In this document: one piece after another, positions 1 through 11,778 of the stretch | Layout: each line of letters opens with the position of its first letter | Numbering within the stretch: the first letter of the stretch is position 1 | Assembly: GCF_003591175.1 (NCBI RefSeq) | Contig: NZ_QYYG01000002.1 | Location: forward strand, 372,001-436,000 | Reading direction: 5' to 3' | DNA: 64,000 nt | Source of the DNA: Serratia inhibens | GTDB lineage: Bacteria; Pseudomonadota; Gammaproteobacteria; Enterobacterales; Enterobacteriaceae | Notes under the pieces: generated by a model | Databases searched by the model: none | The model's input: the letters and a program-made list of their open reading frames with translations, nothing else | What the model was told of the DNA's origin: nothing | Made by a program: the position numbers and the translations under genes

Positions 1-1
1 T

Positions 2-943
2 CCGCAATACGACATCCTGTCGCCCGTGACCAACGGCAGCACGGAAAACGTCGCCAACAGCAATAACCTGAACCGCATTCACAGCCGTTCGGTGTACGCC
101 AAAGACAGCATTTCGCTGACGCCGGACTGGATCGCCGTGTTGGGCGGGCGCTATCAGCATTACGAGCAGCGCGCCTCCAAAGGCTTCAATCCGGTGGTGG
201 AAACGCTGGATGACGAAGGCAACAAGTTCCTGCCGCAGGCTGGGCTGATTTATAAACTGACGCCGGATGTCTCGCTTTACGGCAGCGTCAGCAAATCCTT
301 TACGCCGTCCACCAACGTCGACGATGACGGTGACGTCGGCAAGCCTGAACAGGGCACCACCTGGGAGATGGGCAGCAAGTGGCAGGTCTCGCCGCGCCTG
401 TTCGCCAGCGTGGCACTGTTTAATATTGACGAACGCGACATGTCGCTCAGCATCAACGGCACAACGCGCGCTATCAATAAAGCACGCTCACGCGGTGCGG
501 AATTCGAACTGAATGGCGAGATCTTGCCGGACTGGGAGCTGAGCGCCAATTACAGCTACACCAACGCCAAGATCATTGACGACGGCGAGAATTCCGCGAA
601 TAACGGCAACCGTCTGCAGAATGCGCCACGCCATTCAGGCGCGCTCTACCTGAGCCATAATTTGGTGATCAGCGGCATTCCGGGCGATTTCCGTGTCGGT
701 GGCGGCGCGCGCTACGTCGGCACGCGGGCGGGCGATCCGGAGAACAGTTTCACCCTGCCGAATTATGTGGTGGCCGACAGTTTCATCGCGTGGAACAACC
801 GCCTGTTTGGCGAGAAAACGCAGTTGAAGCTGAACCTGAACAACCTGTTTAATGAGCACTACTACACCTCCAGCGGCGGCAATCTGCGCGTGCGCGAAGG
901 GGAAACACGTAATCTGATGGTACAGGCGAGCGTGGAGTTCTAA
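2..943 (+). CDS. TonB-dependent siderophore receptor, C-terminal part
   Basis: This is the 3' portion of an outer-membrane TonB-dependent receptor of the FhuA/FoxA/FiuA type; the start lies before the window. The reading frame is open from base 2. About 313 residues of the beta-barrel are visible, with alternating aromatic strands such as SLYGSVSKSF and LKLNLNNLFNEHYYTSS, the typical last-strand signature of the family. The chain ends in VEF, with a C-terminal phenylalanine as expected for insertion by the BAM machinery. The plug domain and TonB box are not in the window, so the ligand (probably a ferric hydroxamate siderophore) is inferred from family resemblance only. Confidence 0.9.
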   Translation, partial: PQYDILSPVTNGSTENVANSNNLNRIHSRSVYAKDSISLTPDWIAVLGGRYQHYEQRASKGFNPVVETLDDEGNKFLPQAGLIYKLTPDVSLYGSVSKSFTPSTNVDDDGDVGKPEQGTTWEMGSKWQVSPRLFASVALFNIDERDMSLSINGTTRAINKARSRGAEFELNGEILPDWELSANYSYTNAKIIDDGENSANNGNRLQNAPRHSGALYLSHNLVISGIPGDFRVGGGARYVGTRAGDPENSFTLPNYVVADSFIAWNNRLFGEKTQLKLNLNNLFNEHYYTSSGGNLRVREGETRNLMVQASVEF

Positions 944-973
944 GCCGTTCCGTCCCCTTTAGCCTGACCGAAG

Positions 974-1010
974 AAAAAGCCCGCTCGGGGTAAACCTGAG
1001 CGGGCTTTTT
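974..1010. terminator. Bidirectional rho-independent terminator
   Basis: A-tract, GCCCGCTC stem, loop, GAGCGGGC stem and T-tract form a symmetric terminator between the receptor gene and the convergent lacY. Confidence 0.9.
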
Positions 1011-1054
1011 GTCGGGGCCGTTCCCTGGCTCCCTCTATTGTTGGCGATAAGGCG

Positions 1055-2320
1055 TTACGGCGTGGCGGTGTCAGCCTCCACCGGTGTACGCAGGCCGCGC
1101 CCCGTCAGCGTGAAATAGGAAATGACGGTAAAGGTGGTGGTGATCAAGCCAAGGATCAGATAGGCCTGATGGAAACCCACCGAGTCATACATTCTTCCCA
1201 CCCAGGCGGAAAGCACCACGCCCGAAAGCTGTTTGGACAAATTAAAACCGATCAGGAACAAGGTTGCCGACACCCGGGGATCAAACACCGAGGAAATATA
1301 TTTAAAGGTGCCCACCAGCAGGAAAGGCAGCTCAAACATATGCAGCGTTTTCAGCACAATAACTTCAATGCCGCTGCTGGCGAAGGACGATCCGATAATC
1401 CTCACCGACATGATGGCACCGGCCACCAGCAGCGCATTTTTGGCGCCGATGCGGTTAATGATAAACGGGGCGCAGAACATGATGCAGGCGTTCAATAACT
1501 CCCCGCCGGTGGTGACGAAACCGAAGATCTCGGTGCCCCTTTGCGGCGATGAAAAGAAGCCTTTGAAAAAGTTGGCGAATTGCTGGTCGAACACGTCGTA
1601 AATACTGGCGACGCCAATCACGTATAACAAGAAGGCCCAGAAGCGCGGCATTTTTAACAGCTCCAGCGCCATGGCCAGCGAGAACTCGCGCTGATTCGCC
1701 CCCAGCTTGTCCATCACCTGCGCCGTCTGGTTCGGTTGCGGGCGGGATACAATCAACAAGACGGCCAGCACCACCCCGAACCCTGAGGCGATCCAGAAGG
1801 TAATGTTGGGGTTAATGCTGAATAGCAGCCCGGTTATCGACGCGCAAATGGCCCAGCCCACACAGCCGGAAACGCGAACCTTGCCGTATTCAAAACGGTT
1901 GGTGCGGCTGACGCGTTCAATATAAGCTTCCACAGCCCCCGCGCCGCCGGAGAACACAAACCCCAGGTAAAGGCCCCCCGCCAGCGCGCCGGCATAAATA
2001 TTGTATTGCAGCAAAGGCGCCAGCACGTAGATAAAGAACGGTGCGAATAAAATCAAAAGAATGACAATCGCCCACAGCAGATGTTTGCGCAGGCCCAGCT
2101 TGTCGGAGATTAAACCGAAAGCCACCTGAAAAATAATGGCAAACAAGGCAATAAATGAAAAAACCATCCCGGTTTCAGTTTTGGTGAGGTGATTGACATC
2201 CGAAAGCCATATCGGGAAAAAAGGGAAATACGCCGACATGATGAAATAGTAGAAAAAGAAGAAGAGCATAAAATAAATAAAGTTATGCCGTTCCTGTGCC
2301 GAGAGCTGAGTCAATTTCAT
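1055..2320 (-). CDS. lacY: Lactose permease LacY
   Basis: Twelve-helix MFS galactoside/H+ symporter of 421 aa in the inner membrane. It can be followed along E. coli LacY from the first helix (FFFFYYFIMSAYFPFFPIWL) to the end. The functional residues are present: Glu in AVEAYIERVSR (E126), Arg in KVRVSGCVGWA (R144), Glu in FVTTGGELLNA (E269), Arg in SVRIIGSS (R302), and His and Glu in LKTLHMFELPF (H322/E325). I take the ATG at 2320, preceded by AGGTGA, rather than the upstream in-frame start at 2371, because family alignment begins here. It lies 53 bp downstream of lacZ and is probably co-transcribed. No lacA follows; the next gene is the convergent receptor. Confidence 0.97.
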   Translation of the reverse strand: MKLTQLSAQERHNFIYFMLFFFFYYFIMSAYFPFFPIWLSDVNHLTKTETGMVFSFIALFAIIFQVAFGLISDKLGLRKHLLWAIVILLILFAPFFIYVLAPLLQYNIYAGALAGGLYLGFVFSGGAGAVEAYIERVSRTNRFEYGKVRVSGCVGWAICASITGLLFSINPNITFWIASGFGVVLAVLLIVSRPQPNQTAQVMDKLGANQREFSLAMALELLKMPRFWAFLLYVIGVASIYDVFDQQFANFFKGFFSSPQRGTEIFGFVTTGGELLNACIMFCAPFIINRIGAKNALLVAGAIMSVRIIGSSFASSGIEVIVLKTLHMFELPFLLVGTFKYISSVFDPRVSATLFLIGFNLSKQLSGVVLSAWVGRMYDSVGFHQAYLILGLITTTFTVISYFTLTGRGLRTPVEADTATP

Positions 2321-2348
2321 AGTGTCACCTGGATTATTATTTTTTAAT

Positions 2349-2366
2349 GGGGGGAAGATTCCCCCC
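2349..2366. other. lacZ-lacY intercistronic hairpin
   Basis: A perfect inverted repeat, GGGGGGAA-ga-TTCCCCCC, sits in the 53-bp gap between the lacZ stop and the lacY ribosome-binding site. On the coding (minus) strand it is followed by ATTAAAAAA and not by a T-run, so it is not a standard terminator. It could be an mRNA processing or stability element that sets the LacZ:LacY ratio. The role is inference. Confidence 0.55.
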
Positions 2367-2373
2367 TCCACGC

Positions 2374-5511
<3,138 letters not shown>

Positions 5512-5519
5512 TCATAGGG

Positions 5520-5537
5520 ATGTATAGCGCTATACAT
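5520..5537. promoter_or_regulatory. Primary lac operator (O1-like)
   Basis: ATGTATAGCGCTATACAT is a perfect 18-bp palindrome with the central GCGC typical of LacI-family operators. It lies 26 bp upstream of the lacZ ATG, where E. coli O1 sits. The inner AGC|GCT matches the symmetric E. coli operator but the outer half-site differs. Confidence 0.85.
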
Positions 5538-5548
5538 TTTCAGTCGAG

Positions 5549-5576
5549 TAAATACGAGATACATATTGGCGGGCAA
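5549..5576 (-). promoter_or_regulatory. Candidate lacZ promoter
   Basis: On the minus strand TTGCCC (5576-5571) and TATTTA (5554-5549) are separated by 16 bp. Transcription would start near 5542, placing the operator at about +5 to +22 and the CRP-like site near -60, the same geometry as the E. coli lac promoter. The hexamers are weak, so this is a proposal. Confidence 0.4.
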
Positions 5577-5593
5577 TGAATTTGGTGGTTATC

Positions 5594-5609
5594 TTTGAGG
5601 TCAATCACG
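5594..5609. promoter_or_regulatory. Candidate CRP site
   Basis: TTTGA-N6-TCACG (minus strand CGTGA-TTGACC-TCAAA) matches the CRP core TGTGA-N6-TCACA at four of five positions in each half. Its centre is about 60 bp upstream of the proposed lacZ start, a class I position. Confidence 0.5.
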
Positions 5610-5632
5610 CTATTTGTTGATTGTTTCCTATA

Positions 5633-5650
5633 ATGTATTGCGCATGACAT
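5633..5650. promoter_or_regulatory. Auxiliary lac operator
   Basis: ATGTATTGCGCATGACAT matches the primary operator at 14 of 18 positions and keeps the central GCGC. Centre-to-centre spacing is 113 bp, suited to looping by a tetrameric repressor. It lies upstream of the CRP-like site, as O3 does in E. coli. Confidence 0.7.
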
Positions 5651-5740
5651 TAAATGTTTTTTTAATACATTTTCAGACAAGACGGCGCCTTGCAGGCTAA
5701 ATAACGGCGTTTAATACCGCGACACCCAAACTTGAGACGG

Positions 5741-5841
5741 GTGGGGAACATGCGGGTTAGCCGACCGTTGAGCGCATGGACGCGCGATACGAGCCTCCAT
5801 GGACGGATTCACGGCGTATCGGCGCTCTGCATGTTCCTCAC
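5741..5841. repeat. Long imperfect palindrome upstream of lacI
   Basis: A dyad of about 100 bp has outer arms GTGGGGAACATGC and GCATGTTCCTCAC (12 of 13 pairing) and inner arms with CGATACG/CGTATCG and GAGCGC/GCGCTC, centred on CCATGG. It lies between the upstream operator and lacI. It resembles a dispersed intergenic palindromic element rather than a factor-binding site; I cannot name the family. Confidence 0.55.
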
Positions 5842-5886
5842 CTGTAGCACTATTTAACGCTGCACTTTCATTGCGAGATTGAATGG

Positions 5887-6951
5887 ATGAATAAACGGCA
5901 GGCAACGCTGGAAGACGTGGCAAAACAGGCGGGAGTCTCCCAGCAGACCGTGTCACGGGTGTTGAACAACCCGGATATCGTCTCCGAACGCACGCGCAAT
6001 AACGTGCTGGGCGCGATGAATACGCTCAATTATGTGCCTAACCGCTCCGCACAGATCCTGGCCGGCAAAACCTTGCCGACGTTTGGCTTGCTCACCACTT
6101 CCCTTGCGCTGCATGCCCCTTCGCAAATCGCCTCAGCGTTCAAGCACCATGCGGAATCGGTGGGGTATCAGGTGGCGATATCGATGTTGAAAACCGGGCA
6201 GCTGAACGTCCTGCAATCGGCGCTGAATGAGTTTCGGGCGCAGAAGATCAACAGCGTGGTCATGAGCCTGCCGCTGGAAAAAGCCGATGCGGAAACCCTG
6301 GCGCGGGATAACCCGGACATACGGCAACTGTTTCTGGACGTGCCGCCCGCCGCAGAGGTCTGTCACCTTGGCTTTCTTCACAGCGACGGCACCGCCAGCA
6401 GCGTTAACCTGCTTCTGGAGCTGGGGCACCGGAAATTCGGCTTGCTGGCCGGCCCGGAAAGCTCCATTTCGGCACGGCTGCGTCTGGCCTGTTGGCGCGA
6501 CACCCTGTATCAGGCGGGCATTGCGGAGACAGATACCGAGTACGGCGACTGGAGCGCCAACAGCGGCTGGGTAAAAACCGTGGAATTATTCAGCCGGCAC
6601 CCGGATATCACGGCGATGCTGGTCGCCAGCGACCAGATGGCGTTAGGGGTCATCAGCGCCTTGCGGCAACTCAACAAGCGCATACCGCAGGATGTGTCCG
6701 TGATTGGCTATGACGATACCCCCGACAGCCAGTATTTCCACCCGGCCCTGACCACGGTGAGGCAGGACTTTGATCTGATAGGAAAACGTGCGGTCACCCA
6801 TTTGTTGAACATGGAAAATCAGCCGCAAGAGGCGTTTAACGACCTGTTACCGACCACCCTGGTTATCCGGCAGTCCACCGGCAAACCGGACGCCGCAGGT
6901 TCGGAGAGCGCCCTCGTCAGGCAACTGAAAGCGCTGGTGCAGCAGTTGTAA
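5887..6951 (+). CDS. lacI: Lac repressor LacI
   Basis: LacI/GalR-family repressor of 354 aa (E. coli LacI is 360). The N-terminal helix-turn-helix (LEDVAKQAGVSQQTVSRVLN, residues 8-27) is followed by the hinge region and a periplasmic-binding-protein-like sugar-sensing core (VIGYDDTPDSQYFHPALTTV). The recognition helix reads Gln19-Gln20...Arg24 where E. coli has Tyr17-Gln18...Arg22, in keeping with operators that share only the inner GCGC core. The C-terminus ends in a leucine-rich helix (LVRQLKALVQQL) like the tetramerisation helix of LacI, which fits the two spaced operators. It is divergent from lacZ, so the lac assignment is secure by context. Confidence 0.93.
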   Translation: MNKRQATLEDVAKQAGVSQQTVSRVLNNPDIVSERTRNNVLGAMNTLNYVPNRSAQILAGKTLPTFGLLTTSLALHAPSQIASAFKHHAESVGYQVAISMLKTGQLNVLQSALNEFRAQKINSVVMSLPLEKADAETLARDNPDIRQLFLDVPPAAEVCHLGFLHSDGTASSVNLLLELGHRKFGLLAGPESSISARLRLACWRDTLYQAGIAETDTEYGDWSANSGWVKTVELFSRHPDITAMLVASDQMALGVISALRQLNKRIPQDVSVIGYDDTPDSQYFHPALTTVRQDFDLIGKRAVTHLLNMENQPQEAFNDLLPTTLVIRQSTGKPDAAGSESALVRQLKALVQQL

Positions 6952-6958
6952 TATTCCC

Positions 6959-6993
6959 CCGAAATCCTGCCCCGCCCGGAAGCAGAATTTCGG
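6959..6993. other. Hairpin after lacI
   Basis: CCGAAATCCTGC and GCAGAATTTCGG pair with one mismatch around an 11-nt loop, between lacI and the convergent oxygenase gene. There is no clear T-tract, so it may be a weak or rho-assisted end. Confidence 0.4.
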
Positions 6994-7038
6994 CATGACT
7001 GGCCCCTTTCCTATGGCAATGTTGCGCAGGTTAGAACC

Positions 7039-8028
7039 TCATCCCTGCGCAAAATTGGCCTGAATACGCTGTTGCAGATAGTCTTCGGCGCTAATCGCCG
7101 GGTACTTTGCCTGTGGCCCCAGAATAACGACGTCTTTATTGGCCTGGCAGAAAAACGCCAGGCTGTAGCGCGCGCCCTGATACTCGCCGGGCAGCGGATT
7201 CCTTACCCGGTGGAAATTCGAGGGTAACTGGTCGTCACTCCAGCGCATCAGCATGTCACCGATATTGCAGGTAATCACCTCTTCACGCGGTTCGATGCTG
7301 GTCCACAACTGGCTTTCGCGATCTTTCCCCGGGCAAACCTGCAGCCCGCCCTGACCGGGGCGTTGGAATAACAGCGTCAGGCAGTCAAAGTCGGTATGGG
7401 CACCGGCGCGCCACATCCCCTGCTGCGACTGTTCAGTGGCGTAGTAATGCAGCATGCGCAGGGTGCTCTGGTAAGTTTGCCGGTTGGGGTTATGCGCCTG
7501 CTCGAAAAAGTGCTCGGGGAAACCGAGTTTGAGCGCAAAGCATGAAAGCAGCTTCATCCCCAGTTGCCAACATTGAGACTCAAAGGCCAACAGCGTGTTT
7601 TTAAACCCGGGCAGTTCCTGCTCGCTCGGCCACAGCGCCGCCATCAGCGGGCGAGTTATCTGATAAGACTCCTTCTGGTCGGGCATTTTGGTCGAAGGGC
7701 GCACCTGGGACTTATTTTCCCAACCGGCGTTTCGCGCCAGCGGATACTGCGCTTTCACCGCCTCGGGCAGCGAGAAGAACCTCTCGGTCATGCTGAATGC
7801 CTGGCGGATATCGTTCAGCGCAATGCCGTGGTGGCTCACCTGAAAGAAACCGATTTCAACCGCCGCCTGCCAAAGCTCATCGGCGATCTCGCTTTTGCGC
7901 CGCTCAAAGTCCGACAGGTCAATGCAGCGAACCTCGCGGGCAAAAGTCTCTTCACCCATCGCGCCCATTTGCGCTTCCTTTTCCAGTTCTTGCAGGGCAT
8001 AGCCTTGAGGTTGAATTGACTGCGTCAT
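7039..8028 (-). CDS. 2-oxoglutarate/Fe(II)-dependent oxygenase (IPNS-like)
   Basis: Soluble non-haem iron oxygenase of 329 aa, the usual length for the isopenicillin-N-synthase-like family. It has the N-terminal DIOX_N region (CIDLSDFERR) and a C-terminal double-stranded beta-helix. The iron ligands are His211 and Asp213 (AHTDFD) and His273 (NFHRV); Arg287 and Ser289 (ARYSLAFF) form the RxS 2-oxoglutarate anchor. It is the last gene of a minus-strand set (LysR, binding protein, deaminase, oxygenase), starting 27 bp after the deaminase stop. It would hydroxylate or oxidatively modify the substrate of the locus. The actual substrate cannot be read from sequence. Confidence 0.85.
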   Translation of the reverse strand: MTQSIQPQGYALQELEKEAQMGAMGEETFAREVRCIDLSDFERRKSEIADELWQAAVEIGFFQVSHHGIALNDIRQAFSMTERFFSLPEAVKAQYPLARNAGWENKSQVRPSTKMPDQKESYQITRPLMAALWPSEQELPGFKNTLLAFESQCWQLGMKLLSCFALKLGFPEHFFEQAHNPNRQTYQSTLRMLHYYATEQSQQGMWRAGAHTDFDCLTLLFQRPGQGGLQVCPGKDRESQLWTSIEPREEVITCNIGDMLMRWSDDQLPSNFHRVRNPLPGEYQGARYSLAFFCQANKDVVILGPQAKYPAISAEDYLQQRIQANFAQG

Positions 8029-8055
8029 AATAATTTTCCTTCTGAATCGATAGAA

Positions 8056-9483
8056 TTAACCGACTACGCGTTGCTGCAAAGTACGGACGGCGGACATGGC
8101 CTGATGACGCATCTGCGCCAAATCGAGGCCCGGTATCACGTCGTCTTCGACGATAACGCGGCCGTTAATCATGAGCGCCTTGAGCGATGCCCGGCCGCCG
8201 CAGGCCACCGGCCCCACCGCCATATCATGCAGGCCGAAATAACGCGGGTCGTCCAGCCGATAAATCGCGATATCCGCCAGCATGCCCACCTGCAAAGCCC
8301 CGCTTTGCTGCAGGCCAAGGATCTGCGCCCCACCCCTGCTGCCCCAACGCACCACGTCTTCGATGGTCGCCGCGTCGCCGCCACCTTCGAAGGTACCGCC
8401 GTCGTAGCGCGGCTGAGCCTGCATTCCCTTTCTGGCGCGCTGCAAAAGCCATGCGGCATGCGTCTCGCTCTGCATATCGGCCGCCTCGTTCGACGCGGCA
8501 CCGTCGACGCCCAACGAAATGGGCACCCCGGCTTTTTCCAATGCCGGCAAGTCGGCGATACCACTGCCTAAACGCCCGTTACTCTGCGGGCAGTGCGCGA
8601 TCCCGGTGCGGCTCTGGCCCAGCATCGTTATCTCCTGCGGCAAAAGTTTGACCAGATGCGCAAACCAAACGTCGTCGCCCAGCCAATCGTGCTCGGCGCA
8701 ATACTGTACCGGCGTCATGCCAAATCGGGCCCGCGCCGCATCCAGATAATCCACCGTTTCTGACAGATGGCTGTGCAGACGAATGCCTAAACGGCGCGCC
8801 ACCCCGGCCATCTCGCGCAGCTGTGGCCCCGGCGCCGAATGCAGCAGCGTTGTCGGCGCCATCACCACGCGACGCAACGACGCCGGGCGCGGGTCGTGAT
8901 AGCGGCCGACCAAACGTTCGATATCCGCCAGATAATGTTCGACGTTTTCCGGGCGCAGCGCCTGCGGCAAATCTTGCTCAATCGCCCGCCCCTGCGTCGC
9001 ACCTCCCCGGCACAGCACAATGCGCATGCCCAGGGCTTCCCCCTCGCTAAACACAATCTCGGAGGGATCGAACGGCATTCCCGGCCAGTAGAGGTAGTTA
9101 TGGTCGGCAACGCTGGCGCAGCCCGAACGCAGCAGCTCAACCAGCCCAATACGCACCGACAGCCGAAACGTCTGCTCATCAAAAGCGGCGCGAAAACGGT
9201 AAGGCGTGGCGCTTAACCACTCGGTAAGGCTTTTGTTCAGCCCCAGAGGCTCCGCTTTGAGCAACGACTGAAACAGATGGTGATGAGTATTGACCCAGGC
9301 CGGATAGACCACGCAGTCGCGAGCGTCAATCAGCGGCTCATCAGGCTGTCGGGTCAACGCGCCTATCGCCTCGATAACGCCTTCCCGGACGCGAATATCC
9401 GGCCCGGCGTGGCGCGCCGCCTCACCCGGCAAACCGGTCAGAATCGCGTGCGCATTTTTAATCAGTAATGAGTGGGATGACAT
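8056..9483 (-). CDS. Amidohydrolase, 8-oxoguanine/isoxanthopterin deaminase-like
   Basis: Zinc-dependent amidohydrolase-superfamily deaminase of 475 aa. Metal and active-site motifs: His67/His69 in WVNTHHHLFQSL, the second-strand HSHLSE, the third FAHLV, and the late GVDGAASNE with the catalytic Asp. The overall pattern is that of 8-oxoguanine deaminases, isoxanthopterin deaminases and AtzB-like hydroxyatrazine hydrolases. These remove an amino (or alkylamino) group from a purine, pteridine or triazine ring. Its stop is 27 bp before the oxygenase start and its start is 11 bp after the binding-protein stop, so the three are probably one operon. Substrate class (oxidised purine or pterin) is a family inference; exact specificity is open. 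Confidence 0.85.
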   Translation of the reverse strand: MSSHSLLIKNAHAILTGLPGEAARHAGPDIRVREGVIEAIGALTRQPDEPLIDARDCVVYPAWVNTHHHLFQSLLKAEPLGLNKSLTEWLSATPYRFRAAFDEQTFRLSVRIGLVELLRSGCASVADHNYLYWPGMPFDPSEIVFSEGEALGMRIVLCRGGATQGRAIEQDLPQALRPENVEHYLADIERLVGRYHDPRPASLRRVVMAPTTLLHSAPGPQLREMAGVARRLGIRLHSHLSETVDYLDAARARFGMTPVQYCAEHDWLGDDVWFAHLVKLLPQEITMLGQSRTGIAHCPQSNGRLGSGIADLPALEKAGVPISLGVDGAASNEAADMQSETHAAWLLQRARKGMQAQPRYDGGTFEGGGDAATIEDVVRWGSRGGAQILGLQQSGALQVGMLADIAIYRLDDPRYFGLHDMAVGPVACGGRASLKALMINGRVIVEDDVIPGLDLAQMRHQAMSAVRTLQQRVVG

Positions 9484-9494
9484 CGCAACGCTCC

Positions 9495-10484
9495 TCAGGG
9501 TTTGACCCGCATAGACTCGACGAACTCGGTGGTATAAGCCTGCTTCCAGTCGGTGTCCGCGTTTAGCAATTTGGCGTTAACCATAAAATCGCGGGTCTTC
9601 TGCCAGCGGGCTTCGGTCATGGTGCCCCAGCCTTGCGTAGCGGCGTCGCCGCCGTCAATCAGGTGGTGTTGTTTGATTTGCTGGACGCCCCAGGCCAACA
9701 GGTCATCGGTCATTTTGGGGTTGTCTTTTTTAATCAATGCATTACCGGGCGCCGGGTTTTGCAGATAACTCACCCAACCCTCCATTGAGGCGCGCACGAA
9801 CCTGGCCATGGCGGCGTTGCGGCTCTGGGTCAGTTCGGGGCGGGTAATCAAAATGCCGCCATAAGGGGGATAGCCGTGTTCAGAGAAGAGGAAAAAGTTG
9901 GATTTCACCCCGGCTTTTTGCGCCTGAAAGACTTCAGAGCTGACATAAGCCTGCTGCGCCACGTTATCGTCGGCCACAAAGGGTTGGATGTTGAATGTGT
10001 AAGGGCGAACCTGCGAATCGTTCAGGTGGTAACGCTCTTTCAGCCACGGCCACCAGGTTGATTGGCCGGAGCTGGAAACCAGAATGGTTTTATCTTTAAG
10101 ACCGTCGAGCGATGTGACCGAGGCGTGAGTCAGCAAACCCTGCGGGTCGAACTGAAAGGGGGCGGCGATGGCTTTGGCCTGAAAACCGCGCTGCACCGCC
10201 TCCAGCAGTTGGAGGTCATAGCCGATGATCACGTCGGCGCGCCGGGACAACAGCAACTGCATGCCGTTGATCTGCGGGCCACCGGACTGAATGCTGACGT
10301 CCAGGCCGTAACGCGAGTAAATCCCCGTCGCCAGAGCCTGATAATAACCGCCCTGCTCGGCCTGGGCGTACCAGGAAGTCAACAGAACAAGTTTATCGTC
10401 GGCGCGGGTCGCCTGAGAAAACGTCCCCAGTATCAGCGTGCTCAACACGCAGCAAGACAGGGGAATGCGGAATGTTATCTTCAT
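9495..10484 (-). CDS. ABC transporter substrate-binding protein, NMT1/THI5-like
   Basis: Periplasmic binding protein of 329 aa with a Sec signal peptide (KITFRIPLSCCVLSTLILG...ADD). The mature part opens with LVLLTSWYAQAEQGGYYQAL, the pattern of NMT1/THI5-like receptors, many of which bind pyrimidines, riboflavin or related heterocycles. The ATG at 10484 is chosen because AAGGAGAGGA precedes it and the signal peptide begins there; the in-frame start at 10592 would add a non-signal leader. It is a paralogue of the protein at 15537-16520 (shared WYAQAE, GLDVSI, GGPQ, QPF and NALI..DNP blocks). It has no translocator genes of its own on this strand. Confidence 0.9.
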   Translation of the reverse strand: MKITFRIPLSCCVLSTLILGTFSQATRADDKLVLLTSWYAQAEQGGYYQALATGIYSRYGLDVSIQSGGPQINGMQLLLSRRADVIIGYDLQLLEAVQRGFQAKAIAAPFQFDPQGLLTHASVTSLDGLKDKTILVSSSGQSTWWPWLKERYHLNDSQVRPYTFNIQPFVADDNVAQQAYVSSEVFQAQKAGVKSNFFLFSEHGYPPYGGILITRPELTQSRNAAMARFVRASMEGWVSYLQNPAPGNALIKKDNPKMTDDLLAWGVQQIKQHHLIDGGDAATQGWGTMTEARWQKTRDFMVNAKLLNADTDWKQAYTTEFVESMRVKP

Positions 10485-10746
10485 TGCTCCTCTCCTTATC
10501 GTCGCCGGCGAGAGGGGCAAGCAATAGCGGCTCAGCCCCCTATCCGGCCCTGAATGAACCGCAAAATGGTTGCTGAGCAATGTCCCGCGCACGCATCTGC
10601 GCTGACCGCTTCTACTCAGGTTAAGCTATACAAGAACGATGCCAACTTGAGCGAGGCCCGGCCCCGCGGCATGCCGATGCATCGAACCAGCTTTCTCTTG
10701 CAACCTTTGATTCAAAGAGGGGCACAGAGCACCAAATCAGTGCGCA

Positions 10747-11670
10747 CTAACTCGGTTCGCTGCCCGGCGCCTGAATCTGGCTAAACAGCATCTCCAGCTG
10801 TTTAAGCATCATCGACGCCGCTAAAGAGAGCTGCCTTGAAGGGGCGACGCACAGAGACAGCGTAAAAGATTTTAACTGGGGATCGGTGAGGGGGATAAAC
10901 AGCAACTCATCGGCCAGCACCTCATCCATGATATCCAGCCAGCACAAAATGCCGATGCCGATTTTCTCTTTGATCAGAGAGCGGATCATATGAATGTTGT
11001 TCGATACCGCCACTTCATTGACGCTGCCGCCGTTAATGTTGATCAACGCCTCGACCGGCTCGGACAGCATCAGCGGCGCAGAGGGAATGATAAACGGGTA
11101 TTCAAGGCATTGATTGAAACGAACGCCGCGCCGGCCCGCCAGCGGATGCCCTTTCGGCACCACAATCCCCAGATTGATTTCGGCAAAAGCCCGTACCTGC
11201 AGCTCTTTGGAACTCTGCGGATTCAACATAATCCCGAAGTCGGCATCGCCCGATATCAGCGCCTGCTGGATATCGATATTGTTCATCGTCGTCAGCGTGA
11301 ATGAGATGTTCGGGTATTCCTGATGCACTTTTTTGAGCATCGCCGAAAAAAAGTGCCGATTTATCGCATCGATAGTCGCAATACGCACATGCCCTCGGCG
11401 CAACCCGCGCAGGTCGTCGAGCTGCTCGCAGACGCGGTAAAAATCTTTCTTCCAGTTGTTGGCGGCATGCAACAACAGCTCTCCCGCAGCGGTCAGCCGC
11501 AGCCCGGTGGGGTGGCGTTCAAACAACGGCATCGCCAACTCTTTTTCAACCCGCAATATCTGCCGATCGATAGACGATGCGGCAACGTGCAAGGTTTCGG
11601 ACGCCTTGCGAAATGACCCCTGCCGGGCGACCTCGGTGAAATACAACAGAAAACGGGAGAATGCGAACAT
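10747..11670 (-). CDS. LysR-family regulator of the heterocycle locus
   Basis: LysR-type regulator of 307 aa, with an N-terminal winged HTH (FTEVARQGSFRKASETLHVAASSIDRQI) and a C-terminal effector-binding domain. It lies in the middle of the locus: binding-protein, deaminase and oxygenase genes follow on the same strand after a 262-bp gap, and the reductase gene diverges 224 bp upstream. This is the classical position for a regulator acting on both arms. The effector is probably the substrate or an intermediate (inference). Confidence 0.88.
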   Translation of the reverse strand: MFAFSRFLLYFTEVARQGSFRKASETLHVAASSIDRQILRVEKELAMPLFERHPTGLRLTAAGELLLHAANNWKKDFYRVCEQLDDLRGLRRGHVRIATIDAINRHFFSAMLKKVHQEYPNISFTLTTMNNIDIQQALISGDADFGIMLNPQSSKELQVRAFAEINLGIVVPKGHPLAGRRGVRFNQCLEYPFIIPSAPLMLSEPVEALININGGSVNEVAVSNNIHMIRSLIKEKIGIGILCWLDIMDEVLADELLFIPLTDPQLKSFTLSLCVAPSRQLSLAASMMLKQLEMLFSQIQAPGSEPS

Positions 11671-11778
11671 AGTCTGGGGTGCTCTCTTTTATGCAACGGG
11701 ATGTTCGAATCAAAGCGCTGGACGCAACAGTTTTATAACAATAACGTAGCTTTCAGTGCAACGGGAACAATCGTTTCA

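Noticed and set aside
1011..1054. Possible lacA (thiogalactoside acetyltransferase) after lacY
   Set aside because: There are only 44 bp between lacY and the terminator, so no lacA is present in this operon.
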